Positions 8,276-16,887 of a stretch of 64,000 bases of DNA are shown one piece after another. Within the stretch, counting starts at the first letter, position 1; every line of letters starts with the position of its first letter. Where the stretch lies: contig CANQDT010000005.1 in assembly GCA_947593735.1 (NCBI GenBank), positions 1 to 64,000 on the forward strand, given 5' to 3'. Under the pieces are notes generated by a model. The model was not told the DNA's origin. It saw only the letters and a list, made by a program, of their open reading frames with translations, and searched no databases. The DNA comes from an uncultured Lachnospiraceae bacterium. GTDB taxonomy: Bacteria > Bacillota > Clostridia > Lachnospirales > Lachnospiraceae. The position numbers and the translations under genes were made by a program.

Positions 8276-10144
8276 TCATTTCGGGTGCATGACATAGGTC
8301 GGCACGATCTCATGCACTTTTTCTTTCAGCCTTTCGTGCTCGCTCTCATGGTTCGCCAGATCATACAGCTCCTGAAGCTGCTGCCGGAACCGTTCCTCGT
8401 CAAACAGGATCGGCTTGCCGATATAAATCCGCTGATCCTTTGTGCTCGTCAGCCCTTCCTCGTCCATCAGAAGTTCTTCATACAATTTTTCTCCGGGACG
8501 CAGACCGGTAAACACGATCGGAATGTCATTCAGGGAAAATCCCGACAAATAAATCAAATTTTTCGCCAGATCAAAAATCTTGACCGGCTCTCCCATATCC
8601 AGCACAAAGATCTCGCCTCCACGGGCGTTCGCGCCTGCCTGTAAAACAAGGGAAACCGCTTCGGGTATCGTCATGAAATATCGGATAATATCCGGATGCG
8701 TGACCGTAACCGGTCCGCCCTCCGCAATCTGTTTTTTAAACAGCGGGATTACGCTCCCGTTGCTTCCCAGCACATTGCCAAACCGTACCGCGACAAATTT
8801 TGTTTTGGAATGACGGCTGAAATACTGCACGATCATCTCGCACATCCGCTTGCTGGCTCCCATTATATTCGTCGGATTTACCGCCTTATCGGTAGAGATC
8901 AGTATAAACCGTTCTACGCCGTACCGGTCCGCCATCTCTGCAGTCTTCCATGTTCCCCGGACATTATTTTTGATCGCCTCATTCGGGCTGTCCTCCATCA
9001 GCGGCACATGCTTATGCGCGGCGGCATGGTAGACGACGTCCGGATGATACGTGGAAAACACATATTGCAGACGACCTGTATTTCTCACAGATCCGATCAG
9101 CGTCGTCAAATTTAATTCCGGACAATGGGATTTCAGTTCCTGTTGGATATCGTAAGCATTATTCTCATAAATATCAAAGATGATCAATTCTTTGGGACCA
9201 TATCGGGCAATCTGGCGGCATAACTCGCTTCCGATGGATCCGCCTCCGCCTGTGACCAGCACCACCTTGTCCTTGACATAATCCATAATGCCGTCCACGT
9301 CGATCTCGACCGGATCCCTGCCGAGCAAGTCTTCGATCGATACCGGTCGGATATTTGAAACCGTCACTTCCCCGTTCATCAGCTGATATACGCCCGGCAC
9401 AACGCTCACCTTGCATCCGGTCTCGTTGCAGATCGTCATGATCTCCCTGCGCAGCTTCATGCTGACCGACGGCATAGCGATAATGATCTCATCTACTTTA
9501 TTCTTTTTTACACATTCCGCAATCGAATGACGATCTCCATAGACTTTGACGCCATACAGGGTTTGTCCCAGCTTTTTCGGGTCATCATCGATAAAATTCA
9601 CGACCTTTTTGTTCCTGATATGATCGCTGTTCATGATCTCTTTCAGCATCAGATAACCGGCTTCTCCTGCGCCGACGATCAGTATCCTTCCATCAGAACC
9701 GGGCTGCAGCCAGGACGCGATATACCGTACGCCCCGGTAAAAGAACCGGATAAACAGGATGCTTGCCGTCAGGAAAAATATATTCAGCAAAAAGGCTCCC
9801 CTTGGACAGAACTGCCCGAGCACATGCACGCCGGCATAGCTGAACACTCCGGTCGTCAGACATGCGGCGACAACATACGCCATCTCTTTCACGCTGGCAT
9901 ACGCCCACAGGCTGTTATATAGCTGAAACAAAAAAAAGATCATCACGGCAACGAGCGTATAAACCGGGCACCAGCGGTAATAAAATTCAATCAGTCCGTC
10001 CGGGATACGGGATACTTTCAGGTCGTATCGAAACAATACCGCCAAAAAGACGGACAGATTGATCGCGGCGACGTCCGCAATGATCAACAATATTTTCTTT
10101 AGTAATCTGGAATTCCAAATATTTTTTCTCACAACCTGAACCAT
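8276..10144 (-). CDS. CapD/FlaA1-type nucleotide-sugar 4,6-dehydratase, membrane-anchored
   Basis: A 622-aa polysaccharide biosynthesis protein. Four transmembrane segments occupy roughly residues 15-135. Next is a CoA-binding-like Rossmann domain (GAGEAG near 145), then the short-chain dehydrogenase domain with VTGGGGSIGSE near 290 and the STDKAVNPTNIMGASK block that holds the catalytic residues of UDP-GlcNAc 4,6-dehydratases. It likely makes UDP-4-keto-6-deoxy-HexNAc for capsule or glycoprotein sugars at the inner face of the membrane. The exact substrate is inferred from the family. The ATG at 10144 follows a run of nine G residues that merges with the ribosome site. It is separated from the upstream cps cluster by a structured repeat. 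Confidence 0.9.
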   Translation of the reverse strand: MVQVVRKNIWNSRLLKKILLIIADVAAINLSVFLAVLFRYDLKVSRIPDGLIEFYYRWCPVYTLVAVMIFFLFQLYNSLWAYASVKEMAYVVAACLTTGVFSYAGVHVLGQFCPRGAFLLNIFFLTASILFIRFFYRGVRYIASWLQPGSDGRILIVGAGEAGYLMLKEIMNSDHIRNKKVVNFIDDDPKKLGQTLYGVKVYGDRHSIAECVKKNKVDEIIIAMPSVSMKLRREIMTICNETGCKVSVVPGVYQLMNGEVTVSNIRPVSIEDLLGRDPVEIDVDGIMDYVKDKVVLVTGGGGSIGSELCRQIARYGPKELIIFDIYENNAYDIQQELKSHCPELNLTTLIGSVRNTGRLQYVFSTYHPDVVYHAAAHKHVPLMEDSPNEAIKNNVRGTWKTAEMADRYGVERFILISTDKAVNPTNIMGASKRMCEMIVQYFSRHSKTKFVAVRFGNVLGSNGSVIPLFKKQIAEGGPVTVTHPDIIRYFMTIPEAVSLVLQAGANARGGEIFVLDMGEPVKIFDLAKNLIYLSGFSLNDIPIVFTGLRPGEKLYEELLMDEEGLTSTKDQRIYIGKPILFDEERFRQQLQELYDLANHESEHERLKEKVHEIVPTYVMHPK

Positions 10145-10154
10145 AATACCATTA

Positions 10155-10163
10155 CCCCCCCCC
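10155..10163 (-). repeat. Homopolymer of nine G in the ribosome-binding region of the dehydratase gene
   Basis: On the minus strand GAGGGGGGGGG ends about 10 bp before the ATG at 10144 and supplies the only purine-rich ribosome site. Homopolymers of this length are prone to slippage, which would change the spacing to the start codon. Confidence 0.7.
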
Positions 10164-10259
10164 TCGCGCCTGCACGGCACAATTCTTCCTGCGTATTTTC
10201 TATGGAATCCTGCCGTCCGGCAAGGGGTTTTTGCCGATTTTTCGTTTATTATTCCTTTT

Positions 10260-10573
10260 CGCTAAGCTCGTAACGACCTCGCCAAGTGTTCATATTATAC
10301 CTTCCCGCTAAGCTCGTAATGACCTCGCTAAGCTGCCAGGCATATATTCTCACTAGGCTCGAAAATACCTCGCCAAGTGTTCCTATTATACCTTCCCGCT
10401 AAGCTCGTAACGACCTCGCTAAGCTGCCAGGCATATATTCTCACTAGGCTCGAAAATACCTCGCCAAGTGTTCCTATTATACCTTCCCGCTAAGCTCGTA
10501 ATGACCTCGCTAAGCTGCCAGGCATATATTCTCACTAGGCTCGAAAACACCTCGCCAAGTGTTCATATTATAT
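10260..10573. repeat. 91-bp tandem structured repeat, locus 1 (about 3.5 copies)
   Basis: Seven half-units start at 10260, 10306, 10351, 10397, 10442, 10488 and 10533, alternating 45 and 46 bp. After a mixed first half-unit, half-unit A carries GCTAAGC-TCGTAANGACCTC-GCTAAGC and half-unit B carries CACTAGGC-N-GCCAAGTG. Both are imperfect palindromes with a central A-A mismatch and a shared loop CTCGNAANNACCTCG. The stem bases differ between A and B in a paired way. Each full unit has TATAAT on the minus strand next to its A palindrome. A second copy lies at 44805-45027. No coding potential is evident; the reading frame across it is repeat-derived. Confidence 0.9.
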
Positions 10574-10627
10574 CACAAGGATATTTCTTTCACAATCAAA
10601 ACATTCTGATAGGTGCATTTTCTCCAT

Positions 10628-11485
10628 TTATCTTACGCTTTTGCTCTCCTGCTGCGCTTTGAGTTTTCTCCGCCTGTGGATCACGCATACCAGGATGACA
10701 AAGTAGATCCCCACGCCGATCAGCGCAATAACGAACCAGCTTTGCAGGGATTCTTTTAAATATTCGCTCAGGAACCGGTTAAAGTAATCCGGCGACACAT
10801 TGATCCGTTTATAAATCCCGGTTATCAAGCCATACACCGGCAATACCATTGCCAGCATGGAGCCGGACAGCCAGCTATAGGCAAGATAATTCCATCCCCT
10901 GTGTGCCAGCCGGTGCTGTTTGACGAGAATCACATGGAGCAGGAGCAGGAGGATGATCAGTGCAAAAATGATCCCGTATAACAGCGGGCGATATCGGATC
11001 CCATATTGATACAGATAGCGGAACATCGGATTCTCCATATTGTTTCTGCAAGTCGATTCCACTTCCTGCATCATAAGGTTGACGCCTCTGCGAACCGCTT
11101 TGTCTGATTCAATTTCTTTCTGGATCAGATAATTTTCAATTTTCTCCTGCAGCCGATCCATCGCTCCGCTGACGTCAACCGTGCGTGTTTCCCCTTTGAG
11201 GGAGCCGGACACATATTCCTGCGCGGTTTTGTACAGCTCTTTCCGGGTGATCACGTCCTCCGCGATATCTTTGTCCAGTCCGGAGGTTACCAGGATACTG
11301 TCCACATCGCTGCGGGTCTCCTGGATCAGATTCTTGTAGTATCCGCTCGCCGTCAGGGCATTGCTGACCGTTTTCCGATTGAACAGCCCGGACAGGATGC
11401 CGGTTGCGATGATCAGGGCGCATATCATCAGGGACGTCAGAAACGCAAGGATATAAGACCGGACGGTTTTTTTACTGCTCCTCAT
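10628..11485 (-). CDS. Integral membrane protein, unknown function
   Basis: A 285-aa protein with a transmembrane helix at about residues 13-33, an extracytoplasmic region of about 140 residues rich in charged helices, then three further membrane helices (about 170-190, 205-225, 250-272) and a basic C-tail. No enzyme motif was recognised. The start at 11485 has a GGGGG ribosome site and overlaps the sortase stop by 14 bp, so the two are translationally coupled. The partner may be the sortase or the surface protein upstream. It is the last gene before the repeat array. Confidence 0.8.
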   Translation of the reverse strand: MRSSKKTVRSYILAFLTSLMICALIIATGILSGLFNRKTVSNALTASGYYKNLIQETRSDVDSILVTSGLDKDIAEDVITRKELYKTAQEYVSGSLKGETRTVDVSGAMDRLQEKIENYLIQKEIESDKAVRRGVNLMMQEVESTCRNNMENPMFRYLYQYGIRYRPLLYGIIFALIILLLLLHVILVKQHRLAHRGWNYLAYSWLSGSMLAMVLPVYGLITGIYKRINVSPDYFNRFLSEYLKESLQSWFVIALIGVGIYFVILVCVIHRRRKLKAQQESKSVR

Positions 11486-12818
11486 CGCTGGTCCCCCTTT
11501 CCTTTTCCTGATACCGGATCGTCGGGCCCGCCACTTTTTCTCCGTAAACATAATGCCGCTCCGTCCGTACGCCTACGGTCGGAGTATACGGATAACAGGT
11601 GTAGAGGATCAGCTGTTCCTCCGAAAGCCCCAGGTCATACGCGGAAGAATCGGACGCCTCCGCGATGGTGCTCTTGTAAATCCGATATTTATAATTTCCA
11701 TAATTCGTCCGGATGGTAACAATATCGCCCTGTTTCACCTTTGCCATCCCGGACAGGAACGTATTGCTGTGCCCGGTAACGAGGATCGGTTTTCCCATGC
11801 CGGGAATCCCGCTTCCCATATATTGCCCCAATCCGTTTTCGAGCACGCGGTCGGTATCGCCAAAATACAGTTTTTCATCCAGCTCCCAGCTCGGACATTG
11901 GATCATGGCATAATGCGTTTCGTTGGACGGCATCGTGATCTTATCGCTGTCAACCGATCTGCGGTACCGCTTCGCGTTTGCATCATAGATAGAATCCAGC
12001 CCATCCTCATAATCGGGAACTCCTTTTGACAGGATCATCTTCCCTGTCGAGGAAAGCAGGTCTTTTGCCGGCATACACAAAATACCGACCAGCGCCGCCC
12101 CCATCACCGCCATAAGGATCGGCGAACAGATATTTCTGAGGACAAAATTACCGGTAGAACTCGGTTTTCCAACCGGCTGCCTCCGATCCCCCAACACGGC
12201 AAGCGCCAGCAGCACAACCGCCACAGCCGCATAAACTGCAAGCAGGACAAAAAACAGCCAGTCAAAATCCAGCGGAATCCCCGTATTTTTGATAACGCCG
12301 TCAAAGTTCAAGATCTGTTTGCCGTCTGCATTGGTGATCGTCACTTTTTTATTCGCCGGATCAACCGTCACTTTTACTCCAAGCTCGCCTGCCAGCTTCG
12401 CCGCATCCTTCACTGCCTCAGTCGGCGATTTCTGTCCGGCTTGTCCGGTATTGTTCTGCGGCTCCTCCTGCGTATTCCGGTCAGCCCCTCCGGTCGTCTG
12501 CTGATTGCCCGGAGCGCCGCCGACAGGGATCAAATATCCCTGCGCCACGCCCTGTGCGACCATGCCGTACATACTGCCGATCGCGGCGTTTGCCTGTTCC
12601 TGGGTCAGATCGACCCCATCCTGGCACAGATAGTTGATCGCCTGGTTCAGCAGATCCGCAGACGCGACATAGCTCTGTCCGTTATAAGTGAACGTCCCTC
12701 CTGCCGCCCCGACCAGGGCGGATTCCGGGCCGTTTAACCCTCCGGCACTGACCTTCATGCCGGACGCCAGAAGCAGGGGCACAGCAAAACATGCCATCCA
12801 TTTTTTTATATGTTTCAT
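11472..12818 (-). CDS. Sortase (class D-like) with N-terminal extension
   Basis: A membrane-anchored cysteine transpeptidase that attaches surface proteins to the cell wall. The 448-aa protein has a signal peptide (1-25), a roughly 100-residue extracytoplasmic region rich in Gln/Asn, membrane helices at about 187-210 and 231-251, and a C-terminal sortase domain (290-435). The catalytic triad is visible: His350 in TGHSNT, Cys408 in LYTCYP, and Arg418 or Arg421. The usual sortase is about 200-250 aa, so the N-terminal half is an extra domain. ATG at 12818 was chosen over an upstream GTG because GAGGAAGG fits it. The surface protein just upstream has no clear LPXTG signal, so the substrate is uncertain. 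Confidence 0.9.
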   Translation of the reverse strand: MKHIKKWMACFAVPLLLASGMKVSAGGLNGPESALVGAAGGTFTYNGQSYVASADLLNQAINYLCQDGVDLTQEQANAAIGSMYGMVAQGVAQGYLIPVGGAPGNQQTTGGADRNTQEEPQNNTGQAGQKSPTEAVKDAAKLAGELGVKVTVDPANKKVTITNADGKQILNFDGVIKNTGIPLDFDWLFFVLLAVYAAVAVVLLALAVLGDRRQPVGKPSSTGNFVLRNICSPILMAVMGAALVGILCMPAKDLLSSTGKMILSKGVPDYEDGLDSIYDANAKRYRRSVDSDKITMPSNETHYAMIQCPSWELDEKLYFGDTDRVLENGLGQYMGSGIPGMGKPILVTGHSNTFLSGMAKVKQGDIVTIRTNYGNYKYRIYKSTIAEASDSSAYDLGLSEEQLILYTCYPYTPTVGVRTERHYVYGEKVAGPTIRYQEKERGTSDEEQ

Positions 12819-12844
12819 GTCCTTCCTCACTTTTGACAGGAATA

Positions 12845-12876
12845 AATAAGGGATTGATATTTCACAATCCCTTATT
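12845..12876 (-). terminator. Hairpin between surface protein and sortase genes
   Basis: A 12-bp perfect inverted repeat (12845-12856 with 12865-12876) 33 bp past the surface-protein stop. The T-run is better on the + strand, so on the minus strand it may act as a partial terminator or mRNA-stability stem between the two genes. Confidence 0.6.
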
Positions 12877-12909
12877 TTTCGTCCTTATTCGATTCCGGCA
12901 ACTATTGTA

Positions 12910-14415
12910 TTATTTTACGTTGACAATGTTATCGTTTCCGTTGTCCCAGTCCGCCCTGACTGTATATTCCTTGCCATACGTACCGGTTACCGATAACCTA
13001 TATGTCCCGACTGTCTCGCCGTCTTTCGTCACAGTCGCGGTGATCCCGGACGCGTTGATCTTGCCGTTCTCCGGAATTGCCTGCGGCGCTCCTGTAAAGG
13101 TCACCTTATGCCCTTCGCTCGCTGTGATCGTCAATTCGCCCTTATTCGCAAGGACATCCTGCAGCAGCTGATCCATATCTGTCCGTTTGAACGTAGCGTC
13201 TCCCGCCTTTTCAAACGTTACGACAACATCGCCCACATGGGATTGGAAATAATGCGAAATCGTATGGGACTGACCAAAAATGGTTCCGCCGCCGCCACCG
13301 CCGCCGGTTGTTGTATCATTCGGATTCGTAACGGATCCGTCTTTCGGCACTTCCTTTTCACCGGACGGAGTTTCTATTATGGTTCCTTCCGCTGCGGACT
13401 CAACCTTTCCAACGTCGATATCGCCGTCCACAACAAACTTCGTATTGTCTGCGCCTTCTTCCGCTTTCAGGCTTCCGATATGGGAATGTTCGGTCGCATT
13501 TTCGTTCGGGCTGACAGTTACAGTCTGATTCTTCGATTCGTCTACAACAACATCATTGATATCGGAATTATTCAGGTCGATGTTACTCTTTGAACCTTCG
13601 CCACCCTGAACTTCTACATTCAGATCGCGACCGCCCTGGATTCCGGCGTTTACCGTTTCTCCCGCTCCAGGCTCAACCACAACCGTTCCGCCTGCCGCGC
13701 CCGGATCCAGAATGATCAGCCCGTCCGCGCGGAATCTCGCGGAATCTACATGCGACATCGTTCCGATCTCAAGAACCGGACGCACATGGGTGTCTTCAAA
13801 CTTCGTCGTCGCCGCCGAATCCTTCGGAACAAAGAGAACTTTTCCCATCTGGGACGTACGCGCGTTGATCCAGTAGCTCTTACTACTCTCGATATAAGTG
13901 TTGTTCGCTTTGACATTATCCATGGTGATATATGTATCCGTCAATGTCCGGTTGGAGAACTTGATGGTACCCCATGTCTGATCTTTGATCGTATAATTCA
14001 GCTTGTCTTCTTCTTTGGTCGCAATACCCATCTTGATGAATTTCGCAAGGCTGGTCTTGCATACATACAGGGAATTTCCATCAACCTTCACTTTGATCGT
14101 CTTAACTGTATTTTTTCCTGCGGCGCGCACGCGGATCCGCGCTGTACCGCCCTTCAATCCGACGATATTTCCATTGCGGGACACAAGCGCGATATCTTTA
14201 TCCCGGGAAGAAAACTTCCACTTCTGATTCGGATCCTTCGGCGTAGCGGATTTTTTGATCTTGATGCACTCGCCGATCGCAAGCTTGATATTATCCGGCT
14301 TAACCGTGATCTTTACGCTGTTCTTCTTCGCTGCGCTGGCGGTAATTCCCATGCCTGCGGCTGCGGTAATGCCGACAAGAAACGCGATCGCCAGCTTCTT
14401 CGTTACCCTTTTCAT
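12910..14415 (-). CDS. Secreted Ig-like (BIG2) surface protein
   Basis: A 501-aa exported protein. Residues 1-29 are a signal peptide ending at ASA. Residues about 33-115 form a bacterial Ig-like group 2 domain (PDNIKLAIGECIKIKKSATP...KWKFSSRDKDIALVSRNGNIVGLKGG). The middle is rich in Asn/Asp/Val with beta-helix-like strings, followed by a six-glycine linker and a C-terminal beta-rich region. It ends VNVK without an LPXTG motif or membrane anchor. The start at 14415 follows GGAGG; the frame continues upstream into cpsD without a better start. Its place between cpsD and a sortase suggests an envelope role, but its function is unknown. Confidence 0.8.
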   Translation of the reverse strand: MKRVTKKLAIAFLVGITAAAGMGITASAAKKNSVKITVKPDNIKLAIGECIKIKKSATPKDPNQKWKFSSRDKDIALVSRNGNIVGLKGGTARIRVRAAGKNTVKTIKVKVDGNSLYVCKTSLAKFIKMGIATKEEDKLNYTIKDQTWGTIKFSNRTLTDTYITMDNVKANNTYIESSKSYWINARTSQMGKVLFVPKDSAATTKFEDTHVRPVLEIGTMSHVDSARFRADGLIILDPGAAGGTVVVEPGAGETVNAGIQGGRDLNVEVQGGEGSKSNIDLNNSDINDVVVDESKNQTVTVSPNENATEHSHIGSLKAEEGADNTKFVVDGDIDVGKVESAAEGTIIETPSGEKEVPKDGSVTNPNDTTTGGGGGGGTIFGQSHTISHYFQSHVGDVVVTFEKAGDATFKRTDMDQLLQDVLANKGELTITASEGHKVTFTGAPQAIPENGKINASGITATVTKDGETVGTYRLSVTGTYGKEYTVRADWDNGNDNIVNVK

Positions 14416-14440
14416 TTTATTGTCCTCCATTTCATATGAT

Positions 14441-15223
14441 TTATTTATTTTTTTTGTCTCTTTTTTTTCGGGATTCTCCGTCTGAGCTTCCATATTCATA
14501 CGATCCATGGTACCGTCCGTAATATCGCTCGTAATATCTCGAATAAATCTTGCCCAGGTATCTCCGGTATCCGTATCCGTAATCGATGCCCGCATACGGC
14601 ATCTTGGTCATGATCCCTCCGAGGATCTTGCACCCGCTCTGTTTCAGCTGGTCGACAACCCTCTGCGCGGCCCTGCGGCCGATCTTGTCAAACTCGACGA
14701 TCACAACCGCCCCGTCGCAGTGGACGGCGATCAGCGCCGCGTCGATCACCATTCCCAGGGGAGCCGTATCGACTACGATATAATCATACTGATCCCGGAT
14801 TTCTTCGATCAGATTATGGAACGCGTTGTTCCCCAACAGTTCGGTCGGATTTCCCGGGCGCTTCCCTGTCGGGATCATATCCAGATTCTCAATATTCGTC
14901 TGATATACCACTTCGTCCGCCCCGGCTTCCGCTTTCAGGTACTGGGTCAGCCCTACCGCGATCTTATCGGTCTTATACCGTTCAGCCACCACAGACCGGC
15001 GCAGATCCGCGTCAATAAACAGCACCTTCTGTCCGGCTTTGGCGAACGTCCTCGCCATATTGATGACGGTGGTCGTCTTTCCTTCCGCGGCGGTCGCGCT
15101 CGTAAAACAAAGGACCTTGCAGTCCGCATCCGCAAATTGGATATTGGCACGGATGGACTTGTATGCTTCACTTCGGTTATAATCTATGCGCTCCAGGCGC
15201 TCAAATACTATCTCCTGCATCAC
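14441..15223 (-). CDS. cpsD: Bacterial tyrosine kinase (CpsD/CapB family)
   Basis: The cytoplasmic kinase of the polysaccharide copolymerase pair. In 260 aa it has Walker A AAEGKTTT (about 45-52), the BY-kinase Walker A' VLFIDADLR (67-75) and Walker B YDYIVVDTAP (about 146-155). Residues about 215-245 form the autophosphorylation tail with more than ten tyrosines (YGYGYRRYLGKIYSRYYERY), followed by a lysine-rich end. Its start overlaps cpsC by 4 bp. By family knowledge it is phosphorylated when bound to CpsC and dephosphorylated by CpsB, controlling chain length of exported polysaccharide. Confidence 0.95.
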   Translation of the reverse strand: MMQEIVFERLERIDYNRSEAYKSIRANIQFADADCKVLCFTSATAAEGKTTTVINMARTFAKAGQKVLFIDADLRRSVVAERYKTDKIAVGLTQYLKAEAGADEVVYQTNIENLDMIPTGKRPGNPTELLGNNAFHNLIEEIRDQYDYIVVDTAPLGMVIDAALIAVHCDGAVVIVEFDKIGRRAAQRVVDQLKQSGCKILGGIMTKMPYAGIDYGYGYRRYLGKIYSRYYERYYGRYHGSYEYGSSDGESRKKRDKKNK

Positions 15224-16050
15224 TTCTTACCCGCCTGCTTCCTGTCTTTTTTCTTCTTTTCTTTTGCCCGAGCTTTTCTTTCTTTGACCTCTTTCTTCTC
15301 CTGCTCCCGCTCCGCGGCGCTCTTGAAATCTTTTCCTTCCGGAATCGCGCCGAGGCAGTGCAGCCGCAGGGTCCGCTCCATATCATCCGCGGAACGGATC
15401 CGGTCGTTTGTTACGACCAGAAGGGCGATAACCGCGCAGGCAAGCAGGAATCCCACGACGCCGCCAAGCACCGTATTCATCAATAAGTTCGGGGAACTCG
15501 GTGTCACCGGAATGCTCCCTTCCTCTACAATGCTCGCTGATTTGACGTCGAGCACGTCCTCCATCTGCTCGACCGAGATACGCGCCAGTGCATTGACAAG
15601 CTGCTCCGCCTGATACGCGTCGGGGAACGTAACCGTTATATTCATAAAACGGGTGTCCTCCGGGGATTCCACGTCGATCGCGTTGTATAACGTCTTGTAA
15701 TCGACGCCCTCTATATCCACATCATTCAGCGTCTCCTCAATGATCGGACGGCTCTTCACCAGGACAAGCACGTCGTTTACAATGCTGGTACTGGTCTGCA
15801 GGTCCGTATTCGTGATCATGTCGGCGTTCTGCTTGGTGATGACGTATACCGTTGCAACGGACTTATACAAAGGGGTGACAAAAAAGAATGTATATACCGC
15901 CGTTACAAGTGCAAATACAACCGTGACCATGATGACGATCCAAAATCTCTGGAAAATATTAAATAGGATCTCTAGCAGATCGATCTCTGAGCCCTGCGGC
16001 TCATAGTTTTCATAATTCTCCACATCTCTGTTCTGACTTTGTTCTGTCAT
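15220..16050 (-). CDS. cpsC: Chain-length determinant / kinase activator (Wzz, CpsC family)
   Basis: A 276-aa membrane protein with transmembrane helices at about residues 35-60 and 188-212 flanking an external Wzz domain; VTPSSPNLLMN is the proline-rich segment before TM2. The cytoplasmic end is highly basic (KERKARAKEKKKKDRK). It activates the CpsD kinase and sets polysaccharide length. The stop and start codons overlap with both neighbours by 4 bp, showing a tight cpsB-cpsC-cpsD operon. Confidence 0.93.
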   Translation of the reverse strand: MTEQSQNRDVENYENYEPQGSEIDLLEILFNIFQRFWIVIMVTVVFALVTAVYTFFFVTPLYKSVATVYVITKQNADMITNTDLQTSTSIVNDVLVLVKSRPIIEETLNDVDIEGVDYKTLYNAIDVESPEDTRFMNITVTFPDAYQAEQLVNALARISVEQMEDVLDVKSASIVEEGSIPVTPSSPNLLMNTVLGGVVGFLLACAVIALLVVTNDRIRSADDMERTLRLHCLGAIPEGKDFKSAAEREQEKKEVKERKARAKEKKKKDRKQAGKK

Positions 16051-16793
16051 ACGTATTTTTCTCCTCTTCTAATCGGCTTATCCTGAATAATCCTGTCCGG
16101 ATTATGTATCAGCAACCGCTTCCATTCCGATTCAAGATTCTTTTTCCTGGTATATGCCGTAAAATCATCCAGTACCGGAATCCGGCCATGCATATCATGC
16201 CCGTCTGTGGCGACAAAGTCGATCAGACCCTCGTCCATCAGCCTCCTGACAAAATGGATGTCTCTCCTCAGCCATTTTTGCTGAAAACTGCTGCTGTTAA
16301 CCTGTATATATGCGCCCGCGGCTATCAGCTGCTTCACCAAATGCACTTTGCCATAAAAACAGGGATATCGCTCCACATGCGCAATGATCGGCCAATAACC
16401 TCTGGCGGTAATTTCCTGTATCGCTGTGCGGACAGCCACAAAATCAAGTCCCGGGAAAAATTCAACCAATACATAATGGCTCCCCGCAAGGCTCACGATC
16501 TCTCCGCGGTCCATCTGCTCCAGCAGCCGGAACTGAAACATCAGTTCTTCGCCGGGCAGAACCTGCATAGATGGATGGATGGATCCCGCTGCCTGCTGCA
16601 CCTGCTCCACCAGCGCGTATATCTGCTCCGGCGACGCATATCCAAAGCCCTTGCCAAAATGAGGGGTAGCCACGATCGTGCGGATCCCGCTCTCATAAGC
16701 CCGGGTCAGCATACGTTCCGTCATTACCATATCGGAAGCTCCGTCGTCCAATCCGGGAAGTATATGGCAATGAATATCACATACGCCTCCCAT
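16047..16793 (-). CDS. cpsB: PHP-type protein tyrosine phosphatase (CpsB/YwqE)
   Basis: A 248-aa manganese-dependent phosphatase that removes phosphate from the tyrosine tail of CpsD. The PHP metal-binding motif DIHCHILPGLDDGA stands at residues 5-18; later ligands are in ATPHFG (about 41-46), AHVERY and ATDGHD (about 195). It is first in the cps operon, with a GGAGC ribosome site and a candidate promoter at 16849-16877. Confidence 0.94.
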   Translation of the reverse strand: MGGVCDIHCHILPGLDDGASDMVMTERMLTRAYESGIRTIVATPHFGKGFGYASPEQIYALVEQVQQAAGSIHPSMQVLPGEELMFQFRLLEQMDRGEIVSLAGSHYVLVEFFPGLDFVAVRTAIQEITARGYWPIIAHVERYPCFYGKVHLVKQLIAAGAYIQVNSSSFQQKWLRRDIHFVRRLMDEGLIDFVATDGHDMHGRIPVLDDFTAYTRKKNLESEWKRLLIHNPDRIIQDKPIRRGEKYV

Positions 16794-16848
16794 GTACTGC
16801 TCCTTTCATGACATAGCCGCTCCAAACACACTCTTATGCATATTAGAT

Positions 16849-16877
16849 ATGTTAGCATAAAATTCAGGAAACCGCAA
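16849..16877 (-). promoter_or_regulatory. Candidate SigA-type promoter for cpsBCD
   Basis: TTGCGG (16872-16877) and TAACAT (16849-16854) on the minus strand, 17 bp apart, about 50 bp before the cpsB ATG. It lies in the gap between yfhO and cpsB; no terminator separates the two genes. Confidence 0.5.
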
Positions 16878-16887
16878 GAGCTATATT

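Noticed and set aside
10260..10573. CRISPR array
   Set aside because: The units are contiguous 45/46-bp palindromic repeats without variable spacers, and no cas genes are present.
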